NCBI GenBank assembly: GCA_963575745.1
Contig: CAUYUJ010003990.1
Location: 35,001 to 73,941, forward strand
DNA length: 38,941 nucleotides
Direction: 5' to 3'
From: Prorocentrum cordatum
Taxonomy: Eukaryota; Sar; Dinophyceae; Prorocentrales; Prorocentraceae
The stretch's first letter is position 1. Each line of letters opens with the position of its first letter. Both the position numbers and the translations under genes were made by a program. The notes under the pieces were generated by a model. The model was not told the DNA's origin, ran no database searches, and saw nothing but the letters and a program-made list of their open reading frames with translations. Positions 20,878 through 30,407 of the stretch are shown in pieces.

Positions 20878-21078
20878 TCTGGGAGGGGGGGGGGATCGGG
20901 AGGGGCAGGGGGGGCGGGGCAGGAAGGCACACAAGGGCGGCTCTCTCGTCCCAGGCCCAGCCTCTGCCCTGGCCTCGCCGGCTCGCCCTGCCTCCCCCCC
21001 CCGACCCCTGGACCGCCGAGCGCTCGCACTGCTGTCGGCCAGCCGCTGCCCGGCCGCCTCTCCCTAAACTCACGTCAG

Positions 21079-21124
21079 CTGGGCGTGTCGCTCTACAGAA
21101 GGAAAGTCCAAACATAGTCTGGGG
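21079..21124 (+). mobile_element. Fragment of the GTCGGGC MITE
   Basis: Left end only: GGGCGTGTCGCTCTACAGAA followed by GGAAAGTCCAAACATAGTCT, matching the 5' part of the copy at 29887. The rest of the element is missing. Confidence 0.6.
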
Positions 21125-23041
21125 CAAGCCAGCTCTCAAGATCTTGGGCTTGGCATCGCTCGGACGCATGCATTTTTTCCTGGCGAGCACTATCGAAGGC
21201 CATCCTGGATCGTCGGGCGAAAAAAAAAACACGCACGAAACCGAAACATGCACGGGGAATGGACGTCCGAGCGACGGCAAGTGGGTGGCAGCCGTGACAA
21301 GGACCTCAGGAGTTTGGCGAAGCTGCGCTGCGAGGACCAGGGACAATCTGAGAGGAGCCGCCTCCAGGCCTTCAGCCAGAAGTGAGCCGCGCAGGAGGTG
21401 AAGGCAGAGCAGAACATCGGATCAATGTGCGAGCGGTTCGGGTTGAGCGAGCCCGTATAGATGTTGTTGGCGCGCTGTGGTAACTTGATGCATGCAGCGG
21501 TGGCTTTCGCGCAGGGGGCTCTGGGTGGGCTCTCCCATGACGAGTGACAGGAGCATCTGGAAGTTAGGAGTCTGCTTGCGGTTTTGCTTTTCTGACTCGT
21601 TGTGGAGTGCACCCCAGTCCTGGCAAGAGCTCGAGGTGTGGGATTGGCGTTTAGACGCGCTGAGGCTTCGACTGTCCGGAGCTCTGTATGCATGCCCGTG
21701 GAGGTCGAGAGACGGCACGGGATGGCCCCGAGAGCCGCCTAGAATTCTGAGAGGCATGCCGACTGCAGCCGAGCCTCGGATCGGCAGTCGGGAAGTGCAG
21801 GGTCTCAGCACAAAGAGCATGTGCGCTACACGCCAAACTATCAGCCGGCACCCGAACATGGAAGTGTCGACGTCGCTGCAAGCCGCAGAGTCTCTGCTGG
21901 GCAACGGCAGGTTCAACTTGCTGCGAGGCTGGGTGTGTTTGCACAGCGCACAGATAGGGACTACATCTCAGTTCATAGTCCTCTAGTTCGTCCTCATCTT
22001 GTTTTTCTTGCTTGCGTCCTTGTTCTGAGACTCACCTAACCGTCTCCTAGTCGAGGTCCGTGGCGTCTACTTTCGGTGCGTCCGCGGCGATGGCTGTCGG
22101 TGCATGGCCGAGAGAGCAATCGCACCAGGGGCGAGGCCGAGTGAACGAGCACTGCCCTTCCCACCCGGGCGGAGATGGAGAGAAGAGAGCAAGAGGAAGC
22201 GTTCACCAGCGTGGTCCATCAAGAGTGGCGAGAAGAATGGGAGAAGGGCAGAAGGTGAGGGGGAGGGGCAATGTCCAGGGCGCGCACAAGGCGGGCGAAA
22301 CGAGTGAGGGAGGCCTTCTGCAAAAGGCAGCGGGCTTCGTAGAGGCCCTCCAGCCTTCTACACGCACAACTGCGATCCTTCCTGAGACGCCCCCTGCCTT
22401 CAGGAAGGTCGCCCCCTCTCGCCTTCACTCCCTCGGGCGCGCACCGCCAGGCAACGGGGCGGTGCTTCTCAATGCGTGGGTGGGGCCCCCGAGCTAGCGG
22501 CTCCGTGGGCCGCATCTTGTGGGTCTGGGCCCCAGCCTGGGGTCCAGATTTGGAAAGCCATGGACGTCCTCACCTTGTGTTCTTTGTTAAGATGCTTGCG
22601 TTTTGGGCGGAGGGGGCTGGCTGGGGGAGAGGATGGTTGGGTAATCGGAGCGGGGATGGTTATGGAGCCAGAGGGTCCTGGGATCAGGGGTCATATGCAG
22701 TCTCGCGAGGTCTTTGCGAGGACCCTCTCTGCAACTCTCCTCCCCACGTCCCCCCCTTCCTCCCGTCGGTGTCTGGTCTTCATCTTTCTCTGCCTCCTTC
22801 TCCTCCCCTCCCTCCGCCACAGATCTGCTCTTCATCCGCTCCGCCTCGGGGGAGAGGAGGCTTCAGGACTGGCCTCACTGTCCGCCGTTGGCTCCGTCCT
22901 GGCCGTATGTGCCACGCCACCTTCGTGGGTTGCTGGGGTGTCGTCCCTTGGCTCTCGGCTGGTAGCGGCGCAGTCGGTCACCACCCGCTCTTCTGTCCCA
23001 CCCTGCGGCACCACATTGATGCGGTGGCACCCATTCCCAGA
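21125..23041. other. Intronic sequence, no feature recognised
   Basis: Mostly unique, moderately GC-rich sequence. Open frames of 160 to 220 codons occur on both strands over the same bases and lack recognisable domains. A CT-rich stretch lies at 22730-22830. I see no RNA gene. Confidence 0.4.
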
Positions 23042-23213
23042 GATCCGACGTCGTGATTTTTTCAATACGTGGTCCCCAGAAGTTTCGACCCCTTCCCCGG
23101 GACCGGTTTTCTATCTTGAATCGTTTTGTTGACCGTCCCGGGGCCCGGCGCGGGCCCCCAAGAGCCGAACATTGCGAAAAACATCCGTCTTGATTTATTC
23201 AACGCGTTGGATC
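23042..23213 (+). mobile_element. D repeat, copy 2 (most complete)
   Basis: Begins GATCCGACGTCGTGATTTTT and ends AACGCGTTGGATC. The ends are weakly inverted with respect to each other (GATCC.ACG and its complement), suggesting a small terminal-inverted-repeat element. No target-site duplication is evident. Confidence 0.7.
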
Positions 23214-24424
23214 TCTGGGTTGCTCAAAGGTGGAGGCCTCATGTGAGCGGTGCTTTCCCGGGGCGCCCCAGCCCGGGCCACGCCGCAGGCGCGCTCGGTG
23301 CGCTCGCCGCCGCCGTTCACGGACTATGCCGGGCCCTCGGCCCGAGGGAGGGCGCGGGCCGACGCCCGACCGCATGGTGGCGATGACGGTGTGGGCGGTG
23401 ATGGTGATAGTGGTGGTGATGACGGTGACGACAAGTAGGAGGAGGAGGAGGAGGAGGAGGAGGAGGAGGAGGAGGAGGAGGAGGGGGAGGAGGAGGTCTG
23501 AGGCCGAGCCCCACAGTTTTGCCCGACCTCTCGCGTCTCACCTTTTCCCTAATGCGCCCCCCACCTCCCCACAGGGCTTAGCCGTGGGCCGTTGGCAGGA
23601 CAGGTGTGCAGGTGCCAGGCACCGCCCGATGTACCTCGAGTCAGTCAGTCAGGAGGAGGAGGGGATGACGCTGGTGGTGATGATGCGATGGTGTGATGGT
23701 GGTGGTGATGGTAGTGCCGATGCGGCTGCTGATGAGGAGGAACGGGAGGTGCGTATCCTGTTTATCGGCGTGGTCGCCTCGGTATCATCCATTTTGCGGT
23801 CCGCAGCGGCAGCAGGAGGAGATGGAGCCCATCATAATTGGAGTCCATGGGCTGCGCCTCGTGCCGCTAGACTTTGACAGAGGTCCTCCCTCGGGCTATC
23901 TGAATCGAACAGCTCCAGTGCCGCCGGGACACAAGCACGCCTGTGGCTGGTGAGGTAGGCCAAGAGCCTTGATTGCCATTCCTCACCCCAAGTCCCTCCC
24001 CCATCCCACCCTACCTCCTCCTCTTCCTCCTCAAGGCTTCTCCGGTCCCTCCTCCTCGTCCTCGTCCTCAATCCCCCTCGTTCTCCTTCCCCTTCTGGGG
24101 ACTTCCAAGGGTCTCCAGAGGAGGTCACCAGTCGTCCTTGGAGGTCATTGGCGTCGGTCCCAGGAGACCTCCAGAGGCCTAAGGGCAAAAAACATCCCAA
24201 ACCTTGACCCTCGATGTTCGATCTACCTCATCATCCTTACCCCTCCTCGATCCCCGCTCCTCGATCCCCGATCCGCCTTTCCTCCTCCTCCCCCTCCTCT
24301 TCCTCCTGCCCCACCTGATCATTTTTCTCCATCCTATTTCCTTATCAGTAACTCCTCCTTGTCGCACTCCGAAGCGTGTCGGTAGGGCGGCTGGGCATTT
24401 CGCTTGAGGCGTCCTTACCACTGA
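23214..24424. other. Intronic spacer with GGA and CTCC tracts
   Basis: (GGA)n at about 23437-23495, GATGGTGGT-type sequence at 23665-23715, and a pyrimidine-rich region at 23980-24320. Otherwise unique, with no recognised gene. Confidence 0.45.
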
Positions 24425-25260
24425 TGTTCCTTATTCTGCAAACACTTCACGGACGGAGGGTGGCTGGTTTTCAAAATGTGGTTTTCGCTTTAGCGCTACG
24501 CACATTCGTTCGTCTTTAGAGCGGGCAAGAGCTTCACTGATGGAGAGCAGGCCGTTTTGGAAATGTGGTTCTCGCGTTTGCGCTGCGCGCATACGTTTTA
24601 AGAATCGCAGGAGCTTCCCGAATGAAGGGCGGACCGTTGTCACCATGGCTCTCGCCTTATAGCCGCCCACATTCGTTCTAAACGTTTGCAGGAGTTACAT
24701 GGATGAAAGGCGGGTCGTTTCAAAATGTGGCTCCTCCCCCATTGCCGCGCACATTCGTTTTAAACGTTTGCGATCGTTTCACGGATGGGGGACAGGCCGT
24801 CTTCAGAATGTGGCTCTCGCCTTAGTGCCGCGCCCATTGGTTTTAAGAGCTTACAGCAGTGCCAAGGCCGTTTATGGCTTAAGTCCCAAATCTGGTGTTT
24901 GAGTGCGATGTTGGGATGTCATGGCGCAGCCGTCGCGTTCATTCGGGTTGTTGACGTCCCAGGGACAGTGTGTTTCGGCATGTCTCAGGATCGTCAGGAC
25001 GCAGAAGTACAGTTGGTTCGCGGCGTTGGCGTCCAAGGAATGATTGTCTGGCACGGTGCACGATTTTCAGACAATTGTCTTCCCATGGGGCACGTTCTTC
25101 AGCGAAAACAAATGTGTGTAGAGACTTGCGAAGAGGGATCTTGAAGGGAGGGTTCATTGCAACAACTTGAACGGGTTTTCGGTGTCCTCCTCTTCCTCCT
25201 CCTCCTCCTCCTCCTCCTCCTCCTCCTCTTCCTCCTCCTCCTCCTCCTCCTCTGCCTCCC
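24425..25260 (-). repeat. Composite repeat in inverted orientation
   Basis: Read on the minus strand this is a CCT/GGA microsatellite (25190-25260), then M1 (about 25175-24845), then about five M2 units (to 24425). Plus-strand M2 units read CAAAATGTGGCTCTCGCCTTAG and ACATTCGTTTTAAACG. It is the same order as the forward copies, turned as a whole. Confidence 0.8.
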
Positions 25261-25310
25261 TTCTTCACGATCTTGGACATGCACCATGACCGGAAAACGC
25301 CGTCGGACCG

Positions 25311-25880
25311 CGATGTACCCCGCTCCGCATCCCTCTGCTGCTGCCAACTACAACGTGAAGCTGGAAATGCTGAGCATCGGGCCCGCAGACGATGGATCAC
25401 GTCCGAACTTACTGCTCCCAAGAGTTTCCCAAATGACAGCCCCACGTCGACACGATCGTTGTGCAAGAGTGGCATCGCTCAGTTGCCGCCAAAGGATAGT
25501 ACTTCGCCGTCACTTGTCGAGAGTGCCACCGCGAAAGCTCCCGTCTACGATCGAAACCCTGACACGGGCGTGGACGACAAGCTACCGCATGCACGTCAAC
25601 CCCGTCAAGCTTCCCTGCCTCTTCGGCTGCCCGAGCGACAGCACGCAGTGGAATCTCACCGACGATATTTCACACTGCCCCGCGTGCCCGAAGAAAGTGT
25701 CCCCACCTCTGCCAGCCTCGCAGCATCGTCTTCCCTTCGCTGCTGACGCGCATGGGGCTCAGTGGGGAAATCGCCGACGATGAGAATGACATCGACCACG
25801 CCATTGCGAGAACGACGGTGGGGGCGATCGTTAAGGAATGTGCCACGGAGGCTTCAGACCCTGGGGGATTCCTTATCTGA
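25311..25880 (+). pseudogene. C-terminal remnant of a LINE-type reverse transcriptase
   Basis: The frame at 25311-25730 reads TRAWTTSYRMH, then PCLFGCPSDSTQWN and DISHCPACPKK. A Cys-x3-Cys followed by His-x3-Cys after a WTTS-type segment is the layout of the zinc-binding tail found after many non-LTR reverse transcriptases. Near 25730 the coding signal moves to another frame and continues FPSLLTRMGLSGEIADDEN and TTVGAIVKECATEASDPGG to a stop at 25878. The polymerase core (YxDD motif) is absent, so this is a 5'-truncated, frameshifted copy, as expected of an old retroposed insertion. It sits inside the kinase intron in the same orientation as the kinase. The family is inferred from the motif spacing only. 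Confidence 0.5.
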
Positions 25881-27239
25881 TGAGGTCGGCGGTGATATCC
25901 ATGGCCGATCCACGATTAGTGCTCGCTTCCAGACCCTGGACTTCTTATCCAACGGTTCCTTATCCAATTCTTTCGCCGTACCTCCCGATGGACAGCCCGA
26001 CCTCCAGCTGCGCGGCGAGGGCCCACATCCACGACATTAACAAACAAGGCACAGCTGCCGCCGCTCGCCGCGCGCTGAGGGTTCCCCCGTGCCTCGTCGG
26101 CGGCGCGGGGCCGAAGCGGCGCTAGGGCTAAGAGACGTTCCAAGTGAGATGCTCGTCGTCGTCCTCCTCCTCCCCCTCCTCCTCCTCCTCCTCCTCCTCC
26201 TCCTCCTCCTCTGCCTCGTCTTGGTCACAGTTGTTGCGATCACGTCTTGTGGGACTCCTGGACTTCTCTTTCCTTCGTCTTGTGCTCCGGGCCGCCCTTT
26301 CTGTTCTTCGACCGGTGGGTCCCCTCTGCCTCGTCTTGGCCTGCGGTCGGCTCCCCCTCTTTGCCCGCGTCGGCGCCCCCACGATGCGCTTCTCAAACGA
26401 CGCCAGGGCGGGAGCCACCCCGAGCTGGCAGCCCCAGGCCGAGATCCCCCGCCGCGGCGCCTTCGACGCGCACCGAAGGCGCTGCAACATCTTGCGGGGT
26501 GCGCCGTCGCGGCGGGGCTGAGCCCTCTGAGGAGGAGGCGGAGGAGGAGGAGGAGGAGGAAGAGGAGGAGGAGGAGGAGGAGGCGGAGGAGAAGGCGGAG
26601 GAGGAGGAGGAGGAGGCGGAGGAGAAGGCGGAGGAGGAGGAGGAGGAGGCGGAGTCCGGGAGTCTGCCTCGCCATGTCGGCGCGCCGCGCTGCGGGGGGG
26701 TGGTGCGGCGCCTTCGGCACGTGATGCTCACCCGCGGCCGGGTTCGCTGCCGGGCTGCAGGCGAGGGGTCGCGACACCCCTTGGGCGCCGATGGAGATGC
26801 TCGGAGTGCGTTGCCCTTTTCCCACCCTGCTCTCAACAAGGAACCCTGGTCGTCGTTTTCGCCCTCGTTGACGTCGTTGCCCCTTGTCGTCGTCGTTGTT
26901 TTCGTCGGTTTCGTCGTTTTCGTTTTCGTCGTCGTCGTCGTCTTCGTCGTCGTCAACGTCTTCGTCGTCGTCGCCCTTGTCGTCGTCGGCGTCGACGTCG
27001 TCGGCCTCGTCGTCGTCCCGCCTCTCCAGGGTACGCCAGCCTGTCGCCTTCTGTCCCGCCTCAGAGGAGCAAGAGGTCCCGCCTCAGAGGAGCAAGAGGT
27101 CATGCTAATGACCCGTCCCAAGATTTCCAGGACCTCCATGGTTTCCTGCTGTTCCACTGGTCTGCAGAAGCGAAGGCCGCTGGATTCACTGGAAATCCTG
27201 AAGCGTATCCTGAGCCAGTCGTGTCATGACCTGCGGGGG
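25881..27239. repeat. Intronic mixture of microsatellites and GC-rich spacer
   Basis: (CCT)n at 26157-26215, (GGA)n and GGC-interrupted GGA at 26525-26652, (GTC)n at 26875-27018, and a 22-bp direct duplication, CCGCCTCAGAGGAGCAAGAG, at 27056-27101. Between them lies GC-rich sequence that is open on both strands. No gene is supported. Confidence 0.6.
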
Positions 27240-27435
27240 AGCTCGTAATCGAATCCAATCGAAATCAATCGAATCGTCGGAAATCGGCAGCCAAGTCGGG
27301 AGAAGTCGAATCGGCGGAAATCGGCCATATAGTAGGCCTGCACTAAGGAATGTGAATCTACATCGGAATTCGAAGCCGAATCGAATCGGAATCGGAAGCC
27401 ATCGAAAGCGAATCGAATCGAAGTGTAGGAATCGA
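27240..27435. repeat. Degenerate GAATCG repeat
   Basis: Irregular pentamer and hexamer repeats of AATCGAATCG and GAATCGGAA type over about 190 bp, ending about 65 bp before the second kinase exon. Confidence 0.85.
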
Positions 27436-27498
27436 AATGAGCCCTGTGTCGTTCCCGTCCTGCTGCCTGTCGTCGCCGACCCCCCCCTCCGAGCGAAG

Positions 27499-27561
27499 GT
27501 CGGCACGCGATGGTACCGCGCGCCCGAGTGCCTCCTGCGGGACAGGGCATACTCCTCCCCG
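27499..27561 (+). CDS. CMGC protein kinase, exon with RWYRAPE motif
   Basis: A 21-codon, phase-0 exon reading VGTRWYRAPECLLRDRAYSS and then P. TRWYRAPE is the subdomain VIII signature of MAPK, MAK/ICK and CDKL kinases; the Glu pairs with the Arg of subdomain XI and the WYR segment forms the P+1 substrate pocket. The acceptor is GCGAAG before 27499 and the donor is GT at 27562. The segment joins the DFG exon upstream and the VDVWAAG exon downstream without any frame change. Three decayed copies of this exon and its downstream intron sequence follow at 27826, 29255 and 29668. In those copies the WY codons are lost, so only this copy can make a working domain. Confidence 0.75.
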
Positions 27562-27825
27562 GTGCCCCGGCCGGCCCGGCCGCACCCTGGTCCACAGCTT
27601 CGAGGATGGAGGTCGACTACACGCTACACGTAGGAGTGACCCTTCGCCGGGGTGACCTTTGGTGCAGGCTCATCGGGGTCCCCTCGCTCGCTGAGCGCGA
27701 TGCGATTGTGGCTGCTTGCGCGCTCGGATTTGGCCACCCTGCGCCCTCCTGATCCGCGCACTGAAGGTCACTCGTGCTTAGGGTCACTCTTGCGTGAAGC
27801 CGAGGAGTATCGAGGATCTTGGATG

Positions 27826-27985
27826 TTCTGAGGAGGGGTTCCCCGACATCCTTCGCGCGCCAGGAGCACCTTCTGCGGCACAGGGCGTGCTCGTCCCCGG
27901 TGCCCCGGCTGGCCCGGCCGCACCCTGGACCACAGCTTCGAGGACGGAGGATCGAGGATCGGGGATCTTGGAAGTTCTTCGAGCA
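27826..27985 (+). pseudogene. Decayed duplicate of the RWYRAPE exon (ghost 1)
   Basis: It aligns with the exon at 27499 and its downstream intron: CTTCGCGCGCCAGGAGCACC, then CTCGTCCCCGGTGCCCCGGC, then CACAGCTTCGAGGACGGAGG. The codons for Trp and Tyr are replaced and an internal indel changes the frame, so the peptide is lost. The sequence before it already contains CGAGGATCTTGGATGTTCTG, the tail of a previous unit, showing that the copies arose as a tandem array. Confidence 0.75.
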
Positions 27986-28006
27986 GTGGCAAAGCGTCCT
28001 GGCTTG

Positions 28007-28123
28007 CCTGTAGGCCCACCAAAGAATGCTCTAGGAGCCTTTTGTGGTCTGCACCTGATGTTCTCAGAACATGTTCTGGTTGAGACTGTCTTGTTTGAAC
28101 ACATCGGGTGCGTGTTCTAAGAA

Positions 28124-28160
<37 letters not shown>

Positions 28161-29094
28161 GAACATTATTAATTCTAAAGAATAATTATTGTTGGGGCCC
28201 CTGGTGCACGGCCCCCCTGCGCCGCCTAGGCCGCAGCTACATTTTCATCATTTTCGTGAGGAAGCCTCAGGTAATACGATGTCATCAAGATCCGGTTGTT
28301 TTGTTGTAATCCGTTTTCCTTTGCAAAAAACACTATAAAATGACATTTCTTGTTCTAATATAATCAAATTTCAAGAATCCCTTGCAAAAAAAATAAGGTA
28401 AAGTGGACATTCGCGCGCGCAAGACGAAATCCTTCCAAAAGCTTAGTGTTCGGAGCGATTTTAACATAAAAACATCAAAAAACCAATGGTTTTTCAACAA
28501 AAAAATTGTCAAAATCTCATCCCGCGCGCTCTTGCGGATTCGTAGGAAACCCAACACTTTTTAAACATTTCTGTCAAACGGGCTTTTGCGAGCAACTTTT
28601 TCGAACTTCTTCGACAACGGTTGCGCACCTGCCAGGGCCATCATCCCTGTCAAATAATACCATGCGGGACACATTCGTTTTTTCTTCGCGCGCGCACGCC
28701 GAAATCTCCAAAAACCATTGGCTTCTAGAATATTTAGCCCCGCGCATCATGGTATCATGTGCATAGTGCATCATAATGCAACAGATGTTCTGTGGAAGGC
28801 TAACAAACTTCTGTGGTGTTAACAAGGCTTAACAACTTCCTGTGGGTGTACGAACGTAGGCTTAACAACTTCTGTGGGTGTGTACACCACGCCAGTGTAG
28901 TAGCCACGGTCGTCCGCAGGCCACGAAGTGAAGTGTCCGAACGTCATAGGGCGGGAAGCTGGGTGTGGGTGGTGGCGAAGAGTCGTGTGGATATTTGGTA
29001 GAGCTTGCACTGCCCCCCCACAAAGTGGGGGTATTTGCTGGCGTCGCATGAAAACCCTGGCACTGGTGAGAACACTGAGCGTTCGGGTAAAGTG

Positions 29095-29133
<39 letters not shown>

Positions 29134-29221
29134 GGTGTTGTTGTTGTTGTTGTTGTTGTTGTTGTCACCAGAACTTTTATTTTTTGGGGGGTCCCAGAAG
29201 ATGTCGTGGTAAACCTATAGG
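28007..29221 (+). mobile_element. Inverted-repeat element P, interrupted by the (GTT)n unit
   Basis: The left end CCTGTAGGCCCACCA is at 28007-28021 and the right end TGGTAAACCTATAGG at 29207-29221. The two halves align with the continuous copy at 34659-34833. The 1.04-kb unit at 28127-29164 lies between them, so it inserted into P. Confidence 0.75.
28127..29164 (+). mobile_element. (GTT)n-bounded repeat unit, copy 3
   Basis: It starts with (GTT)n at 28127-28160 and GAACATTATTAATTCTAAAG, and ends GGTAAAGTGATT followed by (GTT)n at 29096-29164. Internally it matches copy 2 almost base for base for 550 bp, then has a shorter middle section and the shared right part with the CCCCAC-AAA-GTGGGG hairpin at 29014-29031. 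Comparison with the uninterrupted P element shows GTTATTGTT at the matching position, so the unit entered a short GTT-like site. Direct microsatellites rather than inverted repeats at both ends argue for a retroposon-like or microsatellite-homing mode, not a classical DNA transposon. It encodes no recognised protein. Confidence 0.75.
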
Positions 29222-29254
29222 AATGCCGTGACGCTCGGTCAATGCTCAAGTTCT

Positions 29255-29412
29255 GAAAAGGGGTTTCCCGACATCTTTCGCACGCCCGGGTGCCTCCTGC
29301 GGGACAGGGCATTCTCCTCCCCGGTGCCCCGGCCGGCCCGGCCGCACCTTGGACCACAGCTTCGAGGACGGAGGATGGATGATCGAGGATCGAGGATCTT
29401 GGACGTTCTGAA
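29255..29412 (+). pseudogene. Decayed duplicate of the RWYRAPE exon (ghost 2)
   Basis: The exon part reads FRTPGCLLRDRAFSSP with the GT donor kept, followed by the same intron sequence as the functional copy. WY and the APE Glu are lost. It is flanked by TTCTGAAAAGGGGTTTCCCG and by CGAGGATCTTGGACGTTCTG, the repeated unit edges. Confidence 0.75.
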
Positions 29413-29418
29413 AACCTA

Positions 29419-29661
29419 GGCCTCCCAGTTGGGGTCGGAGTAGATGGGGTCAGAGGATCGCTCCGCATCGCCGACGCATCGGCGATGCGGCTTGATGTGG
29501 AGTCAGCTCCACGTCGACGTCGCCGATGCATCGCCGACATCGACGATGCATCGCTGGTGCATCGCCGATGCATCGCCGGTGCATCGCCGATGCATCGTCG
29601 ATGTATAGGCGATGTGGAGCGATCCTCCGATCCCATCTACTCCGACCCCATCCAGGAGGCC
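29419..29661. mobile_element. Palindromic element with GATGCATCGCC core, copy 1
   Basis: Arms of 54 bp at 29419-29472 and 29608-29661 are inverted with 48 of 54 matches; the outer ends read GGCCTCC. The core at 29473-29607 consists of GATGCATCGCC units, themselves partly self-complementary, so a single strand could fold end to end. It separates ghost exon copies 2 and 3. Related copies are at 34250-34625 and 36432-36636. Confidence 0.85.
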
Positions 29662-29667
29662 TTTAGA

Positions 29668-29812
29668 AGAAGGGTCCTGACGTCTTTCGCGCGCCCGAGT
29701 GCCTCCTGCGGGACAGGGCGTACTCGTCCGCAGTGCCCCAGCGGCCCTGGCTTCGCCGTGAGCCAAAGCTTCGAGGATGGAGGGTCGAGGATCTTGGACG
29801 TTCTGGGCCGCA
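29668..29812 (+). pseudogene. Decayed duplicate of the RWYRAPE exon (ghost 3)
   Basis: The exon part keeps RAPECLLRDRAYSS and a GT after the last codon, but the preceding Trp and Tyr codons are replaced. Downstream intron similarity continues to CGAGGATCTTGGACGTTCTG. It is the best preserved of the three ghosts within the exon itself. Confidence 0.75.
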
Positions 29813-29886
29813 GTGAACTGGGCCTCCTCCCAGATGGGGTCCGAGCAGATTGAGCCGGAGGGCCGGGGACACGCAATCCAGGTCAA

Positions 29887-30044
29887 GTCGGGCCTGTCCC
29901 TCTACAGGAGGAATATTCCAACATAGTCAAACAAATAGTCTGGGGACGATGTTTTGAGTATTGTTGGCTATTTGTTGGGGGTATTTTGAGGAGAATTCTA
30001 AATTTGTCGCCCAAAAATCCCCTTGTAGGAGGACTTGCCCGACC
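29887..30044 (+). mobile_element. GTCGGGC MITE, copy 1
   Basis: It begins GTCGGGCCTGTCCCTCTACA and ends TGTAGGAGGACTTGCCCGAC. It contains the family core CATAGTCAAACAAATAGTCT and GGGGACGAT. No target-site duplication is visible, so this copy is older or has been altered at an edge. Confidence 0.8.
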
Positions 30045-30066
30045 GAAGATTAAGGGGAGGGGGAAA

Positions 30067-30095
30067 CAGAGAGGGAGAGAGAGAGAGAGAGAGAG
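30067..30095. repeat. (GA)n microsatellite
   Basis: GA repeats with one GG interruption, just outside MITE copy 1. Confidence 0.9.
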
Positions 30096-30241
30096 CGGGA
30101 CGGAGAGAGATGGTGGCAGGGGAAGAGGCAGCACTGCGGAAGCATCTCGTCCCGTCCAAGGGTCGTTTCTGCAGCGCGCGGTCCACCTATCCAGCTGCAT
30201 GATCCTCGCCTGCGAACTGCCGTCCCTCGTAAGCTCAGTAT

Positions 30242-30397
30242 TAGGTCGGGCGTGTCCCCCTACACGGGGATTTGGGGCGAGAAATGAAAATTACCCAAAT
30301 AATACCCCCATAATGTTCAAATACTCAAGACGTAGTCCCCCGACTACTTTTTGACTATTTTTGATTATTCCTCCTGTAGAGGGGCAGGCCCGACCTA
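30242..30397 (-). mobile_element. GTCGGGC MITE, copy 2, with 10-bp target duplication
   Basis: A 156-bp element bounded by TAGGTCGGGC and GCCCGACCTA. The inverted ends match at 24 of the first 29 positions. It is flanked by AGCTCAGTAT at 30232-30241 and again at 30398-30407, an exact 10-bp target-site duplication. Relative to copy 1 it is on the opposite strand. It has no coding capacity and must depend on a transposase elsewhere. Confidence 0.9.
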
Positions 30398-30407
30398 AGC
30401 TCAGTAT

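Larger units (their letters stand above)
20438..27498 (+). other. Kinase intron, 7061 bp
   Basis: Inferred from two exons that continue one kinase domain in phase 0, with GT at 20438 and AAG before 27499. It holds D repeats, a MITE fragment, an inverted composite repeat, a reverse-transcriptase remnant and several microsatellites. Confidence 0.65.
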
